Origin: Mucilaginibacter limnophilus | GTDB taxonomy: Bacteria > Bacteroidota > Bacteroidia > Sphingobacteriales > Sphingobacteriaceae | Assembly (NCBI RefSeq): GCF_004005815.1 | Contig: NZ_SACK01000002.1 | Coordinates: 496,001-560,000 of the forward strand | Direction of reading: 5' to 3' | DNA: 64,000 nt | Program-made: the position numbers and the translations under genes | The notes under the pieces: generated by a model | Told to the model about the DNA's origin: nothing | Seen by the model: the letters and a program-made list of their open reading frames with translations, nothing else | The model's database searches: none | Shown here: in pieces, positions 41,791 through 51,805 of the stretch | Layout of the letters: each line of letters starts with the position of its first letter | Numbering within the stretch: the stretch's first letter is position 1

Positions 41791-43248
41791 CTAATTTTCC
41801 AATTGGTTTGGCAATTCCTTCCGCTTGCTCCAATCGAAATTGTTTTTATTCAATTTATGTTTCTTAATAATTGCTGCACGTATTAAAGCGATGTGCTTTT
41901 TATCAACCCATCGCCCATTCACAAAAACGCCGGCTATCTTCCGGGTATTGGAAATATTGTCAAGCGGATTGGCGTCAAGCAGAACAAGGTCCGCCAGCTT
42001 ACCCGGTTCAATTGTGCCAATCCTATCTCCAATCTGCAACCAATCAGCGGCCGTATAGGTGGCGGCTTTCAGTGCCGACCTGGGCGAAAGCCCTGCTTTA
42101 ACCAATTGCTGCAATTCATCGTGCAAAGCATACCCCCATACCACGCCCGATGTTCCGGCATCGGTTCCGGCTACAATGGGCACACCTTCTTCCTGAAAGA
42201 TTTTTACCAGGCGGTAATGAAAGTTTACCATCTTATCAAAGTAAGCAATACGCTCGGCGCTCGTCTCGATATTGTAGCGGTTGGCTGTAAGCCATTTGCT
42301 TTGCATAAGCGGATGTACCTCGTCAAAATAGGTCAGGTTACGTAAACTGTCAAGCGTTTGCGACTGTTCTGCTATACGAACCATCGTAATAAGGGTAGGA
42401 CACAACCACGTGTTATTTGCCTTGGCAAAACGTGCAAATCTTCTGGCATCATCATCACTAAAATGTTCGCTGTTCCGGCTGTATTCTTCTGCATGTGCAA
42501 CCATGGCAAAATTCGGTACGAACGCCTCGGTCAGCGTGCCAATAAATGCAACAGGAATATGGCCGGTAGTTTTCATTCCCTGCTTTTTCGCCTCGTCAAT
42601 AATTGCCTTAAAGGTTTCAATGTTTAACGCACCATATGGCTTTATAAAATCATATCCCATTGCTTTGGCAATCCGTACGGTTTGCCTGCCATCTTCAGGT
42701 GTGTTAGCAATAAAGCCGTCGCCTTCTCCGCCATTAATCAGCGCGGATAGTGCGATGCGCGGACCGATAATCCTGCCTTTAACAATGTCGTTACGCTGAC
42801 CGAAATGTTCTGCCCGTCCATTCATTTCCAATGCGGTGGTTACGCCGTTTTCAATATAGAGCCACATAAAGTCTTGAGAGTCCAAAAAGAAATTAGCGCC
42901 TTTTGTTGGATAGCTTGATCCGAAATTGATATCGGCCAGATTGTGCACATGCATATCAATCAAGCCGGGTATCAGCCATTTCCCTGTGCCGTTTATAAGC
43001 TTAGCGCCTTTGGGTGTTAGTCCGTTTATGGATATAATTTTATTTCCCTGTACAACTACATTGGCGTGGGTTATTATGGTATCATGTTCGGTCATTGGAA
43101 TAACCGCAACATCATGTATAACAAATATGCCTTGTTTAAATTGATCTGCTAACAACGTGTTATGCTTTACTTGTGCGGCACAATCAAAGGAAGCAACCAG
43201 GCTCATCAGCCAAATGATAACCGGAATACGTTTGCGTAACTTATTCAT
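41791..43248 (-). CDS. Amidohydrolase family metal-dependent hydrolase, exported
   Basis: 485 residues from ATG 43248 (MNKLRKRIPVIIWLMSLVAS, a signal peptide); an upstream in-frame start at 43290 would put a non-signal segment ahead of it. Metal motif I is GLIDMHVHNL, later His regions are TTGHIPVAF and MVAHAEEYS, and AGTDAGTSG gives the final Asp. The closing ATYTAADWLQIGDRIGTIEPGKLADLVLLD matches imidazolonepropionase-like/prolidase-type amidohydrolases. The substrate is unknown, perhaps a dipeptide or cyclic amide in the periplasm. Confidence 0.88.
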   Translation of the reverse strand: MNKLRKRIPVIIWLMSLVASFDCAAQVKHNTLLADQFKQGIFVIHDVAVIPMTEHDTIITHANVVVQGNKIISINGLTPKGAKLINGTGKWLIPGLIDMHVHNLADINFGSSYPTKGANFFLDSQDFMWLYIENGVTTALEMNGRAEHFGQRNDIVKGRIIGPRIALSALINGGEGDGFIANTPEDGRQTVRIAKAMGYDFIKPYGALNIETFKAIIDEAKKQGMKTTGHIPVAFIGTLTEAFVPNFAMVAHAEEYSRNSEHFSDDDARRFARFAKANNTWLCPTLITMVRIAEQSQTLDSLRNLTYFDEVHPLMQSKWLTANRYNIETSAERIAYFDKMVNFHYRLVKIFQEEGVPIVAGTDAGTSGVVWGYALHDELQQLVKAGLSPRSALKAATYTAADWLQIGDRIGTIEPGKLADLVLLDANPLDNISNTRKIAGVFVNGRWVDKKHIALIRAAIIKKHKLNKNNFDWSKRKELPNQLEN

Positions 43249-43384
43249 AGCATAAAGGTTTATCATACCGAAGTTAGGAATCCTATGCACTAAGCGGAAA
43301 TTTAATGTTATTGCGAAAGTATTTGTTGTTGCTAAAATTCCGCTTAATTAATAAAAGCCTTTATATTTAGCATTTTTTAGTGCG

Positions 43385-44641
43385 ATGTTAATAGGAATAA
43401 TAGGTTTGGGTGATATGGGCCGCTTATATGCAAAAGCTTTTGCTAATGCTGGCTACCGTGTTTGCGGCTGCGACGTACCCCAAAACCGTGAAAAGCTGGA
43501 AGCGGAACTATCGCCTTTGGGCATTGAAGTGCTTGACAGCGGCAAAGATGTTGCCCACCGCTGCGACCTGATCATCTACTCGGTTGAGGCCGAAAAGATG
43601 GAGCAGATAGTGGCCCTGTATGGCCCCATGACCAAGTACGGTGCTATTGTTGCCGGCCAAACATCGGTAAAACACCCCGAGATAGCGGCTTTTGAAAAAC
43701 ACCTGCCTGCCGACGCGCACATCATTACCTTTCATGCCATGCATGGCCCGGGCTTTCAGCCTGAAGGGCAAAAGTTGATGCTGATCAATCACCGCAGTAA
43801 TGCTGCAGCCTACCGGCGTATGGTGGATCTGTTCACGGCAGTAGGGTCAGACATTGCTGAACTGAAAGACTATCACGAGCATGATAAAATAGTAGCCGAT
43901 ACCCAGGCCGTTACCCACGTAGGTTTCGAGAGCATGGGTACAGCATGGAAGTCTGCGGGATTTTTTCCCTGGGATAACGGCTCGTACCATGGCGGTATTG
44001 ATAATGTGAAGATACTAACCACCCTGCGCATTTTCAGTTATAAAGCGCACGTGTATGCCGGTTTGGCCATACTTAACCCATATGCCCGGCAGCAGGTAAA
44101 ACGTTATGCGCAGTCGGAATCAGAGTTGTTCAAACTTATGATAATGGAGGAGGAACAGAAGTTTCGCGACAGGCTGTACCGCGCACGTGAATTTGTGTTT
44201 CATGAAAGCCGGAAGCCCATTATGCTGAGCGATGCCGTGATGAAGGAGTTCTCGTTATCTGAGCGTCCGCCGCAGCAAAAACCAAACTCGCACCTTAGTA
44301 TATTAAGTATGGTTGATGCCTGGTATCATTTGGGCGTAAATCCGTACGATAACCTGATAGCGCAAACACCGCCTTTCAGGCTGCGCCTTGGCATTGCCGA
44401 ATACCTGTTTAAAAACGAAGAATTGCTGGAAGAATCAATAGAAACAGCCTTGTATGATAAAACCATCCGCGGTGATGATCTGGAGTTTCACTCGGCAGTA
44501 AGGGAATGGTCGTCAATTATAGGTTACGGCGATATGGAAGGCTATAAAAAACACTTTAATGATGTACAGGCCTTTTTTAAAGACAGGCTTGACGATGGAC
44601 GCGAGCAAAGCGCAGAACTGATCAGAAAACTCACTACATAA
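43385..44641 (+). CDS. Prephenate dehydrogenase of the fungal Tyr1 type
   Basis: 418 residues. IGIIGLGDMGRLYAKAF is the NAD(P)-binding loop. YSVEAEKMEQIVALYGP, GQTSVKHPEI, HAMHGPGF, ADTQAVTHVGF, HVYAGLAILNPYARQQ and the late NPYDNLIAQTPPFRLRLG closely follow yeast Tyr1 as I recall it, including the long C-terminal half absent from TyrA of E. coli. It would oxidise prephenate to 4-hydroxyphenylpyruvate for tyrosine synthesis. It sits alone among unrelated genes, with no aro genes near, and is divergent from the amidohydrolase gene. Confidence 0.85.
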   Translation: MLIGIIGLGDMGRLYAKAFANAGYRVCGCDVPQNREKLEAELSPLGIEVLDSGKDVAHRCDLIIYSVEAEKMEQIVALYGPMTKYGAIVAGQTSVKHPEIAAFEKHLPADAHIITFHAMHGPGFQPEGQKLMLINHRSNAAAYRRMVDLFTAVGSDIAELKDYHEHDKIVADTQAVTHVGFESMGTAWKSAGFFPWDNGSYHGGIDNVKILTTLRIFSYKAHVYAGLAILNPYARQQVKRYAQSESELFKLMIMEEEQKFRDRLYRAREFVFHESRKPIMLSDAVMKEFSLSERPPQQKPNSHLSILSMVDAWYHLGVNPYDNLIAQTPPFRLRLGIAEYLFKNEELLEESIETALYDKTIRGDDLEFHSAVREWSSIIGYGDMEGYKKHFNDVQAFFKDRLDDGREQSAELIRKLTT

Positions 44642-44651
44642 AATATTAACA

Positions 44652-45746
44652 ATGAAACACAGATTGATTTTGATCATGCTTATTGTATGTGTTTTTGTAC
44701 CAAATACATTCGCACAAAAAAGCAAAGGGTTTGTGATAAACGCAACTATACATGGCCTTCCCGATAAAACGCTGGTACGGCTTATATCTCTTGACGAACA
44801 GATCGTACTCGATTCGGCATACTCAGTTAATGGCAAATTGACCTTTAAAGGAAGTGTCACCGAACCGCAAGTGTGCTGGATAATGTGTGATAAAGGATAC
44901 GCCACGATAATGGTTGAAAACCTGCCTATGCGTTTTGAATCACCAATTGATAAGATGAACATTATGTATGTGGCGACTGCCGGTAAAGAGCAGGCGGTTG
45001 TAAACAAGCTAAGCAAATTGCAATACGGCCTGAATTTGCAGGCTGATAGTATATACAGCAAAATACAAAATAATCAGTATAAGGATAAAGACGAGCGCAA
45101 TCTCTTAGCGGATAAATTTAACCGGATGCAGGATTCGTTAATGGTTATTTATGTAAATGTGGGTAAAAGAAATATCAATAGCTACTTTGGGCTTGACATT
45201 GTTTATCGTAACCGTAAAAGCATACCGCATGACACACTTGTGCACCTGTACGAGACCATGCCTGCAAAAATAAGGTCTACCGGGAAAGGGCGGAATATCA
45301 AGATGTTTTTGTACAGTACACTTGCTGAAAAAGGTAAACCGATGATAGATTTCGAGGTAAAAACCATCGAGGGTAAGTCATTCAAACTATCATCATTAAA
45401 AGGGAAGAATATCTACCTTACATTTGGAAGCGTTGGTTGCGGGCCCTGCCGTACCGAGAACAAAGCGCTTGCAGCCAACTATGCCAAACTTTCGCCGTAT
45501 GTGGAATTAGTGAGCTTTTCACTTGACAAAAATTTGGATGACTGGCGGCGCATGGCCAAAGAGGATGGAATAGTGTGGAACAATATATCTGACATGAAGG
45601 GCGAAGGCGAGGTAAAACTATTATATAACGTACAATCAATACCGGCCGCGTTTTTAATAAACAAGGAAGGTATAATAGTTGAACGTTATGATGGCTATGA
45701 TGATGAACTGGTTAGCAGTATCGAAAAAAAGGTGAAGGAAATGTAG
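44652..45746 (+). CDS. TlpA-like thioredoxin-fold oxidoreductase with DUF4369 domain
   Basis: 364 residues: signal peptide (MKHRLILIMLIVCVFVPNTF), DUF4369-like beta domain (about 25-105), a helical linker and a thioredoxin domain with the active site GSVGCGPCRTEN (Cys263, Cys266). The TlpA/ResA group reduces disulfides in the periplasm, for example in cytochrome maturation. It starts 10 nt after the prephenate dehydrogenase stop. The C-terminal DDELVSSIEKKVKEM is the usual last helix. Confidence 0.9.
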   Translation: MKHRLILIMLIVCVFVPNTFAQKSKGFVINATIHGLPDKTLVRLISLDEQIVLDSAYSVNGKLTFKGSVTEPQVCWIMCDKGYATIMVENLPMRFESPIDKMNIMYVATAGKEQAVVNKLSKLQYGLNLQADSIYSKIQNNQYKDKDERNLLADKFNRMQDSLMVIYVNVGKRNINSYFGLDIVYRNRKSIPHDTLVHLYETMPAKIRSTGKGRNIKMFLYSTLAEKGKPMIDFEVKTIEGKSFKLSSLKGKNIYLTFGSVGCGPCRTENKALAANYAKLSPYVELVSFSLDKNLDDWRRMAKEDGIVWNNISDMKGEGEVKLLYNVQSIPAAFLINKEGIIVERYDGYDDELVSSIEKKVKEM

Positions 45747-46056
45747 ATTATAATCATCCTTTAATCATAGATTACACTGCAGCAAATGTATTTCTTTAGC
45801 AGCATCAGTTGTGCTTTGCGCCCATGCAAAGGAAGGTTGTAACAATAAGAAAAGGCATAGGTTTTTGATGCTATAAATACAACCCCTTTTTGATTTTTGC
45901 AATGCGTTAATTTTAAGCCCCATAAATATTTGAAAATAAATTCTTAACTATTTGACAATTAATTGGAAATTCCTATCTTTGCCGTCCCTTTCGAGGGGAA
46001 ATAATATGCCTTGAACGAAGCCCTACTGCTTCGATGGGCACAAACTAAATAAAGAA
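45747..46056. other. 310 bp region with rplC promoter and leader
   Basis: No gene. After the promoter the leader (about 45988-46056) contains the short hairpin CGAAGC (46016-46021) / GCTTCG (46028-46033) and a CCC-TTTCGA-GGG element (45985-45999). These could be an autoregulatory leader of the S10 operon; they do not match a leader I know. Confidence 0.4.
45951..45981 (+). promoter_or_regulatory. Strong promoter of the rplC (S10) operon
   Basis: TTTG at 45951-45954, a 19 nt spacer and TATCTTTG at 45974-45981 form an exact match to TTTG-N19-TAnnTTTG. The leader is about 70 nt. This promoter restarts ribosomal gene transcription after the 6.7 kb insertion. Confidence 0.88.
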
Positions 46057-46674
46057 ATGTCAGGAATTATTGGTAAAAAAGTAGGAATGACCAGCATTTT
46101 CGACGAGGCAGGGAAAAACATTCCTTGTACAGTAATCGAAGCTGGCCCTTGTGTTGTAACACAAGTGAAGTCTGTTGAAACAGACGGATATGCTGCTGTT
46201 CAGTTAGCATATGGTGAAAAAAAAGAAAAAAACACTACTGCTCCCCTTCAAGGCCATTTCAAAAAAGCTAACACTACTCCAAAAAGCAGGTTAGTTGAAT
46301 TTAAATCATTCGAAGATCAGAAATCATTAGGCGACACCGTTACTGTCGAGATTTTTGCTGCGGGTGATTTTGTTGATGTGGTTGGTACCTCAAAAGGTAA
46401 AGGTTTTCAGGGTGTTGTAAAACGTCATGGTTTTGGCGGTGTGGGTATGCAAACACACGGTCAGCACAACCGTTTACGCGCTCCGGGTTCACTGGGTGCG
46501 TCATCATGGCCTTCACGCGTATTTAAAGGTATGCGCATGGCGGGTCAAACCGGTAACGTTCGCGTTAAAGTGCAAAACCTTGAGGTTGTTAAAGTTTTCC
46601 CAGAGCAAAACTTATTGGTAGTAAAAGGGTCAATCCCGGGTGCTAAAGGTTCATTCGTAATAGTGGATAAATAA
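46057..46674 (+). CDS. rplC: 50S ribosomal protein L3
   Basis: 205 residues. It shows the start [32 protein letters not shown], and the segment [16 protein letters not shown] with the Gln/Asn-rich loop that reaches the peptidyl-transferase centre. First gene after the promoter; rplD follows after 1 nt. Confidence 0.98.
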   Translation: MSGIIGKKVGMTSIFDEAGKNIPCTVIEAGPCVVTQVKSVETDGYAAVQLAYGEKKEKNTTAPLQGHFKKANTTPKSRLVEFKSFEDQKSLGDTVTVEIFAAGDFVDVVGTSKGKGFQGVVKRHGFGGVGMQTHGQHNRLRAPGSLGASSWPSRVFKGMRMAGQTGNVRVKVQNLEVVKVFPEQNLLVVKGSIPGAKGSFVIVDK

Positions 46675-46675
46675 G

Positions 46676-47305
46676 ATGGAAGTTAACGTAGTAAACATCT
46701 CAGGTAAAGAGACAGGTGCCAAGGTGCAGCTTCCTGAGTCCGTATTCGGAATTGAACCAAATGATCATGCTATTTATCTTGACGTTAAGCAATATCTTGC
46801 TAACCAACGTCAGGGTACTCACAAAGCAAAACAACGTAATGAAATTGCAGGTTCAACCCGCAAATTACATAAACAAAAAGGTACAGGCGGCGCCCGTGCC
46901 GGCAGCATCAAATCGCCATTGTTTAATGGTGGTGGCCGTGTGTTTGGCCCTCAGCCGCGCGATTACAGCTTTAAACTGAACAAAAAACTTAAGTCATTGG
47001 CCCGTAAATCGGCCCTTACTTACAAAGCTCAGGAAAGCAACATCGTAGTGCTTGAAGATTTCAACTTCGACGCTGTAAAAACCAAAAACTATGTAAAGCT
47101 GGTTGCCGACCTTAATGTTGGTGATGTAAAAACACTACTGGTATTGCCTGCTGCAAATAATAATGTTTATTTATCAAGCAGAAACCTTAAAAAAGCTAAA
47201 GTGATCACAGCTGATCAGCTAAGCACTTACGACGTGTTAAACGCCGGAAAGCTTTTGTTAACTGCAGGTTCTGTTAAAACTTTGGAGGAAGCGTTAGCTA
47301 AGTAA
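46676..47305 (+). CDS. rplD: 50S ribosomal protein L4
   Basis: 209 residues with [18 protein letters not shown], the extended loop that lines the exit tunnel and the site of macrolide-resistance changes. In enterobacteria L4 represses its own operon; whether it does here is unknown. 2 nt to rplW. Confidence 0.97.
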   Translation: MEVNVVNISGKETGAKVQLPESVFGIEPNDHAIYLDVKQYLANQRQGTHKAKQRNEIAGSTRKLHKQKGTGGARAGSIKSPLFNGGGRVFGPQPRDYSFKLNKKLKSLARKSALTYKAQESNIVVLEDFNFDAVKTKNYVKLVADLNVGDVKTLLVLPAANNNVYLSSRNLKKAKVITADQLSTYDVLNAGKLLLTAGSVKTLEEALAK

Positions 47306-47307
47306 TT

Positions 47308-47598
47308 ATGGAAATTTTAAAGAAACCCTTACTTACTGAAAAAGTTACCCAGTTAACTGAAAAGCTTAACCGTTATGCTTTCAAGGTTGACCACAGGGCC
47401 AACAAAATTCAGATAAAGGCAGCAATTGAGCAAATGTATGGTGTAAACATCGTTGCGGTGAACACCATGAAATACGTTGGAAAACTGAAAACCCGCAATA
47501 CAAAAGCAGGTGCCGTACAAGGCCGTTCTGCTACGTATAAAAAAGCGATTATTACGTTGAAAGACGGCGAAGTAATAGATTTTTATAGCACTATATAA
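47308..47598 (+). CDS. rplW: 50S ribosomal protein L23
   Basis: 96 residues, MEILKKPLLTEKVTQLTEKL and the ANKIQIKAAIEQMYGV helix. L23 sits at the tunnel exit and docks trigger factor and SRP. 9 nt to rplB. Confidence 0.97.
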   Translation: MEILKKPLLTEKVTQLTEKLNRYAFKVDHRANKIQIKAAIEQMYGVNIVAVNTMKYVGKLKTRNTKAGAVQGRSATYKKAIITLKDGEVIDFYSTI

Positions 47599-47607
47599 TA
47601 AATAGAG

Positions 47608-48432
47608 ATGGCAGTAAAAAGATTTAAACCGGTTACTCCGGGTACCCGCTTCAGGGTAGGTGCCGATTACTCTGATGTAACTACCAATGTGCCTGAAAAG
47701 TCACTTGTAGTAGCAATCAGCAAATCGGGCGGACGTAACAGTTCCGGTAAAATGACCATGCGTTACATCGGTGGGGGACATAAGAAAGCATACCGATTGA
47801 TCGACTTCAAGCGCAACAAATTTGACATTCCCGCAAAGGTTGCCACTATTGAGTACGATCCTAACCGTTCTGCCCGTATAGCATTATTAGTATATGCTGA
47901 CGGTGAGAAAAGGTATATGATAGCACCTGAAGGCCTAACTGTTGGCCAGGTAGTTTTATCAGGCGAAAGCGTTGCGCCGGAAGTGGGCAACACCCTTCCG
48001 CTGAAAAGCATACCACTGGGTTCTATCATCCACAACATTGAGCTTAACCCAGGACAGGGCGGTACAATAGCCCGTTCGGCAGGTACTTATGCTCAGTTGT
48101 CGGCCCGCGATGGTAAATACGCTATCATAAAATTGCCTTCAGGCGAAACCCGTATGATACTGGCAACTTGTTTAGCTACTATCGGTACCGTTTCAAACTC
48201 TGAAAAGGCAAACGAAGTATTGGGTAAAGCCGGCCGTAAACGCTGGTTAGGCCGTCGTCCTCGCGTTCGTGGTGTTGCCATGAACCCGGTAGATCACCCT
48301 ATGGGTGGTGGTGAGGGCCGTGCGTCAGGTGGTCACCCACGTTCACGCAAAGGCTTACTTGCTAAAGGCTACAAAACCCGCGATAAAAAGAAAACGTCTG
48401 ATCGTTATATCATAGAAAGAAGGAAGAAATAA
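47608..48432 (+). CDS. rplB: 50S ribosomal protein L2
   Basis: 274 residues. It has [20 protein letters not shown] and [18 protein letters not shown], whose loop holds the His of the peptidyl-transferase region. The stop overlaps the rpsS start (TAATG). Confidence 0.98.
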   Translation: MAVKRFKPVTPGTRFRVGADYSDVTTNVPEKSLVVAISKSGGRNSSGKMTMRYIGGGHKKAYRLIDFKRNKFDIPAKVATIEYDPNRSARIALLVYADGEKRYMIAPEGLTVGQVVLSGESVAPEVGNTLPLKSIPLGSIIHNIELNPGQGGTIARSAGTYAQLSARDGKYAIIKLPSGETRMILATCLATIGTVSNSEKANEVLGKAGRKRWLGRRPRVRGVAMNPVDHPMGGGEGRASGGHPRSRKGLLAKGYKTRDKKKTSDRYIIERRKK

Positions 48433-48698
48433 TGGCACGTTCAATAAAAAAAGGACCTTATATTGATTTTAACCTGGAAAGAAAAGTTCTGACCTTGAAT
48501 GAATCAAACAAAAAATCGGTTGTAAAAACATGGTCACGCCGTTCCATGATTTCCCCTGATTTCGTCGGTCATACATTTGCAGTACACAACGGCAACAAGT
48601 TTATACCTGTGTACGTAACCGAAAACATGGTTGGCCACAAGCTGGGAGAGTTTGCTCCAACCCGTACATTCCGTGGTCACGCAGAAAAGAAAAAATAA
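48432..48698 (+). CDS. rpsS: 30S ribosomal protein S19
   Basis: 88 residues, [36 protein letters not shown] and [14 protein letters not shown]. It binds S13 in the 30S head. 6 nt to rplV. Confidence 0.98.
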   Translation: MARSIKKGPYIDFNLERKVLTLNESNKKSVVKTWSRRSMISPDFVGHTFAVHNGNKFIPVYVTENMVGHKLGEFAPTRTFRGHAEKKK

Positions 48699-48704
48699 CA
48701 GGCA

Positions 48705-49133
48705 ATGGAAGCAACAACAAAAATTAAAAAGTCTGTACTAATCAGGCAACAAAAAGAAGCTGCTAAAGCTCAGCTGGGAGGCGCTTCTGTTGCTAAGTTA
48801 CAAGACTGTCCAACCTCACCGCGCAAAATGCGCCTGGTGGTTGATTTGATCCGCGGAGAAAACGTTGAGAAAGCGTTATCAATATTAAAATTCACTAACA
48901 AGGAAGCAGCTATACGCGTTGAAAAATTATTGCTTTCAGCTATTAAAAACTGGGAAGCGAAAAATGAAGGTAAACGTGTTGAAGAAGCAGGCCTGTTTGT
49001 GAAAGAGATACAAGTAGGTGGTGGCCGTCAGCTTAAAAGATTACGCCCTGCTCCGCAAGGAAGGGGATACCGTATCCGCAAACGCTCAAACCACGTAACC
49101 CTTATTGTGGATAGTAAAAACGAAAACAACTAA
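48705..49133 (+). CDS. rplV: 50S ribosomal protein L22
   Basis: 142 residues. An N-terminal extension of ~25 residues precedes the core [20 protein letters not shown]. The beta-hairpin ([19 protein letters not shown]) lines the exit tunnel. 6 nt to rpsC. Confidence 0.96.
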   Translation: MEATTKIKKSVLIRQQKEAAKAQLGGASVAKLQDCPTSPRKMRLVVDLIRGENVEKALSILKFTNKEAAIRVEKLLLSAIKNWEAKNEGKRVEEAGLFVKEIQVGGGRQLKRLRPAPQGRGYRIRKRSNHVTLIVDSKNENN

Positions 49134-49139
49134 TTAGAA

Positions 49140-50018
49140 ATGGGACAGAAAGCACATCCAATAGGTAACAGGTTAGGAATCATCAGAGGCTGGGATTCTA
49201 ACTGGTTCGGTGGCAACAACTACTCCGACAAATTAGTTGAGGACGAAAAAATCCGCAAATATTTATCAGCGCGTATCAACAAAGGTGGCGTAGCTAAAGT
49301 GGTTATTGAGCGTACATTGAAACGCATCACTGTAACTATACACACTGCCCGTCCGGGTATCGTTATCGGTAAAGGCGGTCAGGAAGTTGACAAGATCAAA
49401 GAAGAGTTGAAAAAACTTACCAAGAAAGAAGTTCAAATCAACATCTTCGAGATAAAACGCCCTGAGCTTGATGCACAATTAGTTGCTGAAGGCATAGCAA
49501 AACAACTTGAAGCACGTATATCTTTCCGTCGTGCCATGAAAACCACTATCGCTGCAACCATGAGAATGGGTGCCGAAGGTATCAAGGTAATGACATCAGG
49601 CCGTTTAGGCGGTGCTGAGATGGCACGTTCTGAGCAATACAAAGAAGGACGTATTCCACTGCACACTTTCCGTGCTGATATTGACTACGCTTTGGCCGAA
49701 GCTTTAACCACTTATGGTAAAATAGGTGTTAAAGTATGGATTTGCAAAGGCGAAGTTTATGGCAAACGCGATTTATCACCAAACATTGGCGGTACAAGCA
49801 GCGCAAGCGGTAAAGGCGGTCGTCCGGAAGGAAACGCAGGTTTCGGCGGACGCGGCAACGAGCGCGGCGGTGAACGTGGCGGCGAACGCCGTGACAATCG
49901 TGGCGGTGGTAACCGTGGCGGACAAGGCGGAAACCGTGGTGGTAACAACCGTGGCGGACAAGGTGGTGGTCAAAATCGTGGCGGTGGTAACCGTCCGGGT
50001 GGCCCAGGTAGAAGATAA
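49140..50018 (+). CDS. rpsC: 30S ribosomal protein S3 with a long RGG-rich tail
   Basis: 292 residues. The core up to about residue 215 is standard: KH-type motif VIGKGG (75-80) and [16 protein letters not shown] tail of ~75 residues (217-292) is almost wholly Gly, Arg and Asn with at least seven RGG triplets, ending [10 protein letters not shown]. coli S3 (233 aa) has no such tail. S3 lies at the mRNA entry channel, so an RNA-binding disordered tail would reach the incoming mRNA. 50 nt to rplP. Confidence 0.95.
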   Translation: MGQKAHPIGNRLGIIRGWDSNWFGGNNYSDKLVEDEKIRKYLSARINKGGVAKVVIERTLKRITVTIHTARPGIVIGKGGQEVDKIKEELKKLTKKEVQINIFEIKRPELDAQLVAEGIAKQLEARISFRRAMKTTIAATMRMGAEGIKVMTSGRLGGAEMARSEQYKEGRIPLHTFRADIDYALAEALTTYGKIGVKVWICKGEVYGKRDLSPNIGGTSSASGKGGRPEGNAGFGGRGNERGGERGGERRDNRGGGNRGGQGGNRGGNNRGGQGGGQNRGGGNRPGGPGRR

Positions 50019-50068
50019 TTATTAACAAAGTCGAGACAGACATCGTTTAGATATAAAAGCTTAAAGAA

Positions 50069-50491
50069 ATGCTACAGCCAAAAAGAACGAAGTTCAGAAA
50101 GATGCAAAAAGGCAGAATGAAAGGTTTAGCCACCCGTGGTGCTGAACTTTCATTCGGATCTTTCGGTATAAAATCACTCGAGCCGGCCTGGATAACCAGC
50201 CGTCAGATCGAGGCAGCCCGTATCGCTGTAACACGTTTTATGAAACGTGAAGGTCAGGTATGGATCAGGATATTCCCTGATAAGCCTGTAACCAAAAAAC
50301 CTGCAGAGGTACGTATGGGTAAAGGTAAAGGTGCACCCGAATACTGGGTAGCCGTGGTGCGCCCCGGCAGGATTATTTTCGAAGCAGAAGGCGTTCCGTT
50401 AGAAGTTGCTAAAGAAGCACTTCGCCTTGCAGCTCAGAAATTACCTGTACAAACTAAATTTATTGTGCGTAGAGATTACGCAGAAGCATAA
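50069..50491 (+). CDS. rplP: 50S ribosomal protein L16
   Basis: 140 residues, [19 protein letters not shown] and [19 protein letters not shown]. It helps position the A-site tRNA. A 113 bp hairpin spacer separates it from rpmC. Confidence 0.98.
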   Translation: MLQPKRTKFRKMQKGRMKGLATRGAELSFGSFGIKSLEPAWITSRQIEAARIAVTRFMKREGQVWIRIFPDKPVTKKPAEVRMGKGKGAPEYWVAVVRPGRIIFEAEGVPLEVAKEALRLAAQKLPVQTKFIVRRDYAEA

Positions 50492-50508
50492 CAAGAAAAG
50501 GTTGAAAG

Positions 50509-50587
50509 GTTGTAAATGTTGAAGGCGAAAAGTTAATTACGCCTGCCGGATGCCAGGCAAAACATTCCAACTTTCCAGCATTACAAC
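50509..50587. repeat. Hairpin in the rplP-rpmC spacer
   Basis: GTTGTAAATGTTGAA (50509-50523) pairs with TTCCAGCATTACAAC (50573-50587) with one bulge and wobbles. Inner arms GGCG (50524-50527)/CGCC (50540-50543) and a small GCCTG...CAGGC hairpin lie between. No T tail. Confidence 0.6.
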
Positions 50588-50604
50588 AGATAACTAATAA
50601 AAAG

Positions 50605-50814
50605 ATGAAGAACTCAGAAATTACAGGGCTTTCAACCGAGGAATTGGTTGCAAAGATCAGCGAGGAAAAAAACAACTTAACCAAGCTGAAATTTGCTCAT
50701 GCTGTATCGGCTATCGAAAATCCGAGCCGTATCACCAAAGTACGCAAAGATATCGCCCGTTTAAATACTGAATTAACAAAGCGCAAAGCTGCGTCAGCTT
50801 CTGAACAAAATTAA
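50605..50814 (+). CDS. rpmC: 50S ribosomal protein L29
   Basis: 69 residues, two long helices (SEITGLSTEELVAKISEEKN, AIENPSRITKVRKDIARLNT). It lies at the tunnel exit near L23. 19 nt to rpsQ. Confidence 0.96.
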   Translation: MKNSEITGLSTEELVAKISEEKNNLTKLKFAHAVSAIENPSRITKVRKDIARLNTELTKRKAASASEQN

Positions 50815-50833
50815 TTCTTAAGCATCGGAAGAA

Positions 50834-51088
50834 ATGGAAAGAAATTTAAGAAAAACACGTACCGGTTTGGTAGTTAGCAACAAAATGGAAAAATCCATAG
50901 TAGTTGCCGTGGAGCGTAAGGTGAAACACCCTATCTATGGTAAGTTCGTTAAGAAAACTACCAAATTTATGGCTCATGATGAAACCAATACTTGTGGTAT
51001 TGGCGATACCGTATTAATTATGGAAACACGTCCTTTGAGCAAAAATAAGAACTGGAGATTAGTTGAAATTTTAGAAAGGGCTAAATAA
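50834..51088 (+). CDS. rpsQ: 30S ribosomal protein S17
   Basis: 84 residues, [20 protein letters not shown] and [20 protein letters not shown]. It is a primary 16S rRNA-binding protein. 2 nt to rplN. Confidence 0.98.
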   Translation: MERNLRKTRTGLVVSNKMEKSIVVAVERKVKHPIYGKFVKKTTKFMAHDETNTCGIGDTVLIMETRPLSKNKNWRLVEILERAK

Positions 51089-51090
51089 TT

Positions 51091-51459
51091 ATGGTACAGC
51101 AGGAATCAAGATTAAATGTAGCCGATAACAGCGGTGCTAAAGAAGTTTTAGTTATCCGTGTGTTAGGTGGTACCGGCAAACGCTACGCCTCAATTGGCGA
51201 TAAGATAGTAGTTACCGTAAAAAGCGCTTTGCCATCAGGCAACGTTAAAAAAGGTACTGTATCTAAAGCAGTAGTTGTACGCACCAAAAAGGAAATTCGC
51301 CGTAAAGACGGATCATACATCCGCTTTGACGATAACGCAGCAGTTTTGTTAAATAACCAGGACGAGCCAAGAGGTACCCGTATCTTTGGCCCGGTTGCAA
51401 GGGAACTGCGCGAGAAACAATTCATGAAAATTGTATCATTAGCACCGGAGGTACTGTAA
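51091..51459 (+). CDS. rplN: 50S ribosomal protein L14
   Basis: 122 residues, [20 protein letters not shown] and [17 protein letters not shown]. It lies at the subunit interface. 1 nt to rplX. Confidence 0.98.
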   Translation: MVQQESRLNVADNSGAKEVLVIRVLGGTGKRYASIGDKIVVTVKSALPSGNVKKGTVSKAVVVRTKKEIRRKDGSYIRFDDNAAVLLNNQDEPRGTRIFGPVARELREKQFMKIVSLAPEVL

Positions 51460-51460
51460 C

Positions 51461-51805
51461 ATGGCATTAAGTAAAAAAGTAGAAACCGGCAAGATCAAGC
51501 TTAAAAAAGGCGATCTGGTTAAGGTTATGGCCGGCGACTCAAAGGGAGCGCAAGGCAAAATTAAAGAAGTGATTACAGCTACTAACAGGGCGGTTGTTGA
51601 AGGTGCCAACATGGTATCAAAACATACCAAACCTAACGCTGCTAATCCAAACGGCGGTATTGTTAAACAAGAAGCTTCTATACATATATCAAACCTGGCG
51701 TTGGTTGACCCGAAAACAGGCAACCCAACCCGTGTTGGCCGCAAACTAAACGATGCCGGCAAATTAGTAAGGGTAGCAAAAAAATCAGGGGAGGAAATTA
51801 AGTAA
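51461..51805 (+). CDS. rplX: 50S ribosomal protein L24
   Basis: 114 residues with the KOW motif ([20 protein letters not shown]) at the N-terminus. It starts 50S assembly and lies near the tunnel exit. The stop overlaps the rplE start by one base. Confidence 0.97.
   Translation: MALSKKVETGKIKLKKGDLVKVMAGDSKGAQGKIKEVITATNRAVVEGANMVSKHTKPNAANPNGGIVKQEASIHISNLALVDPKTGNPTRVGRKLNDAGKLVRVAKKSGEEIK

Noticed and set aside
49729..50043. Several antisense and shifted frames rich in His/Arg/Pro or Val/Thr over the rpsC tail
   Set aside because: They come from the low-complexity GGT/CGT codons of the S3 tail and have no independent support.
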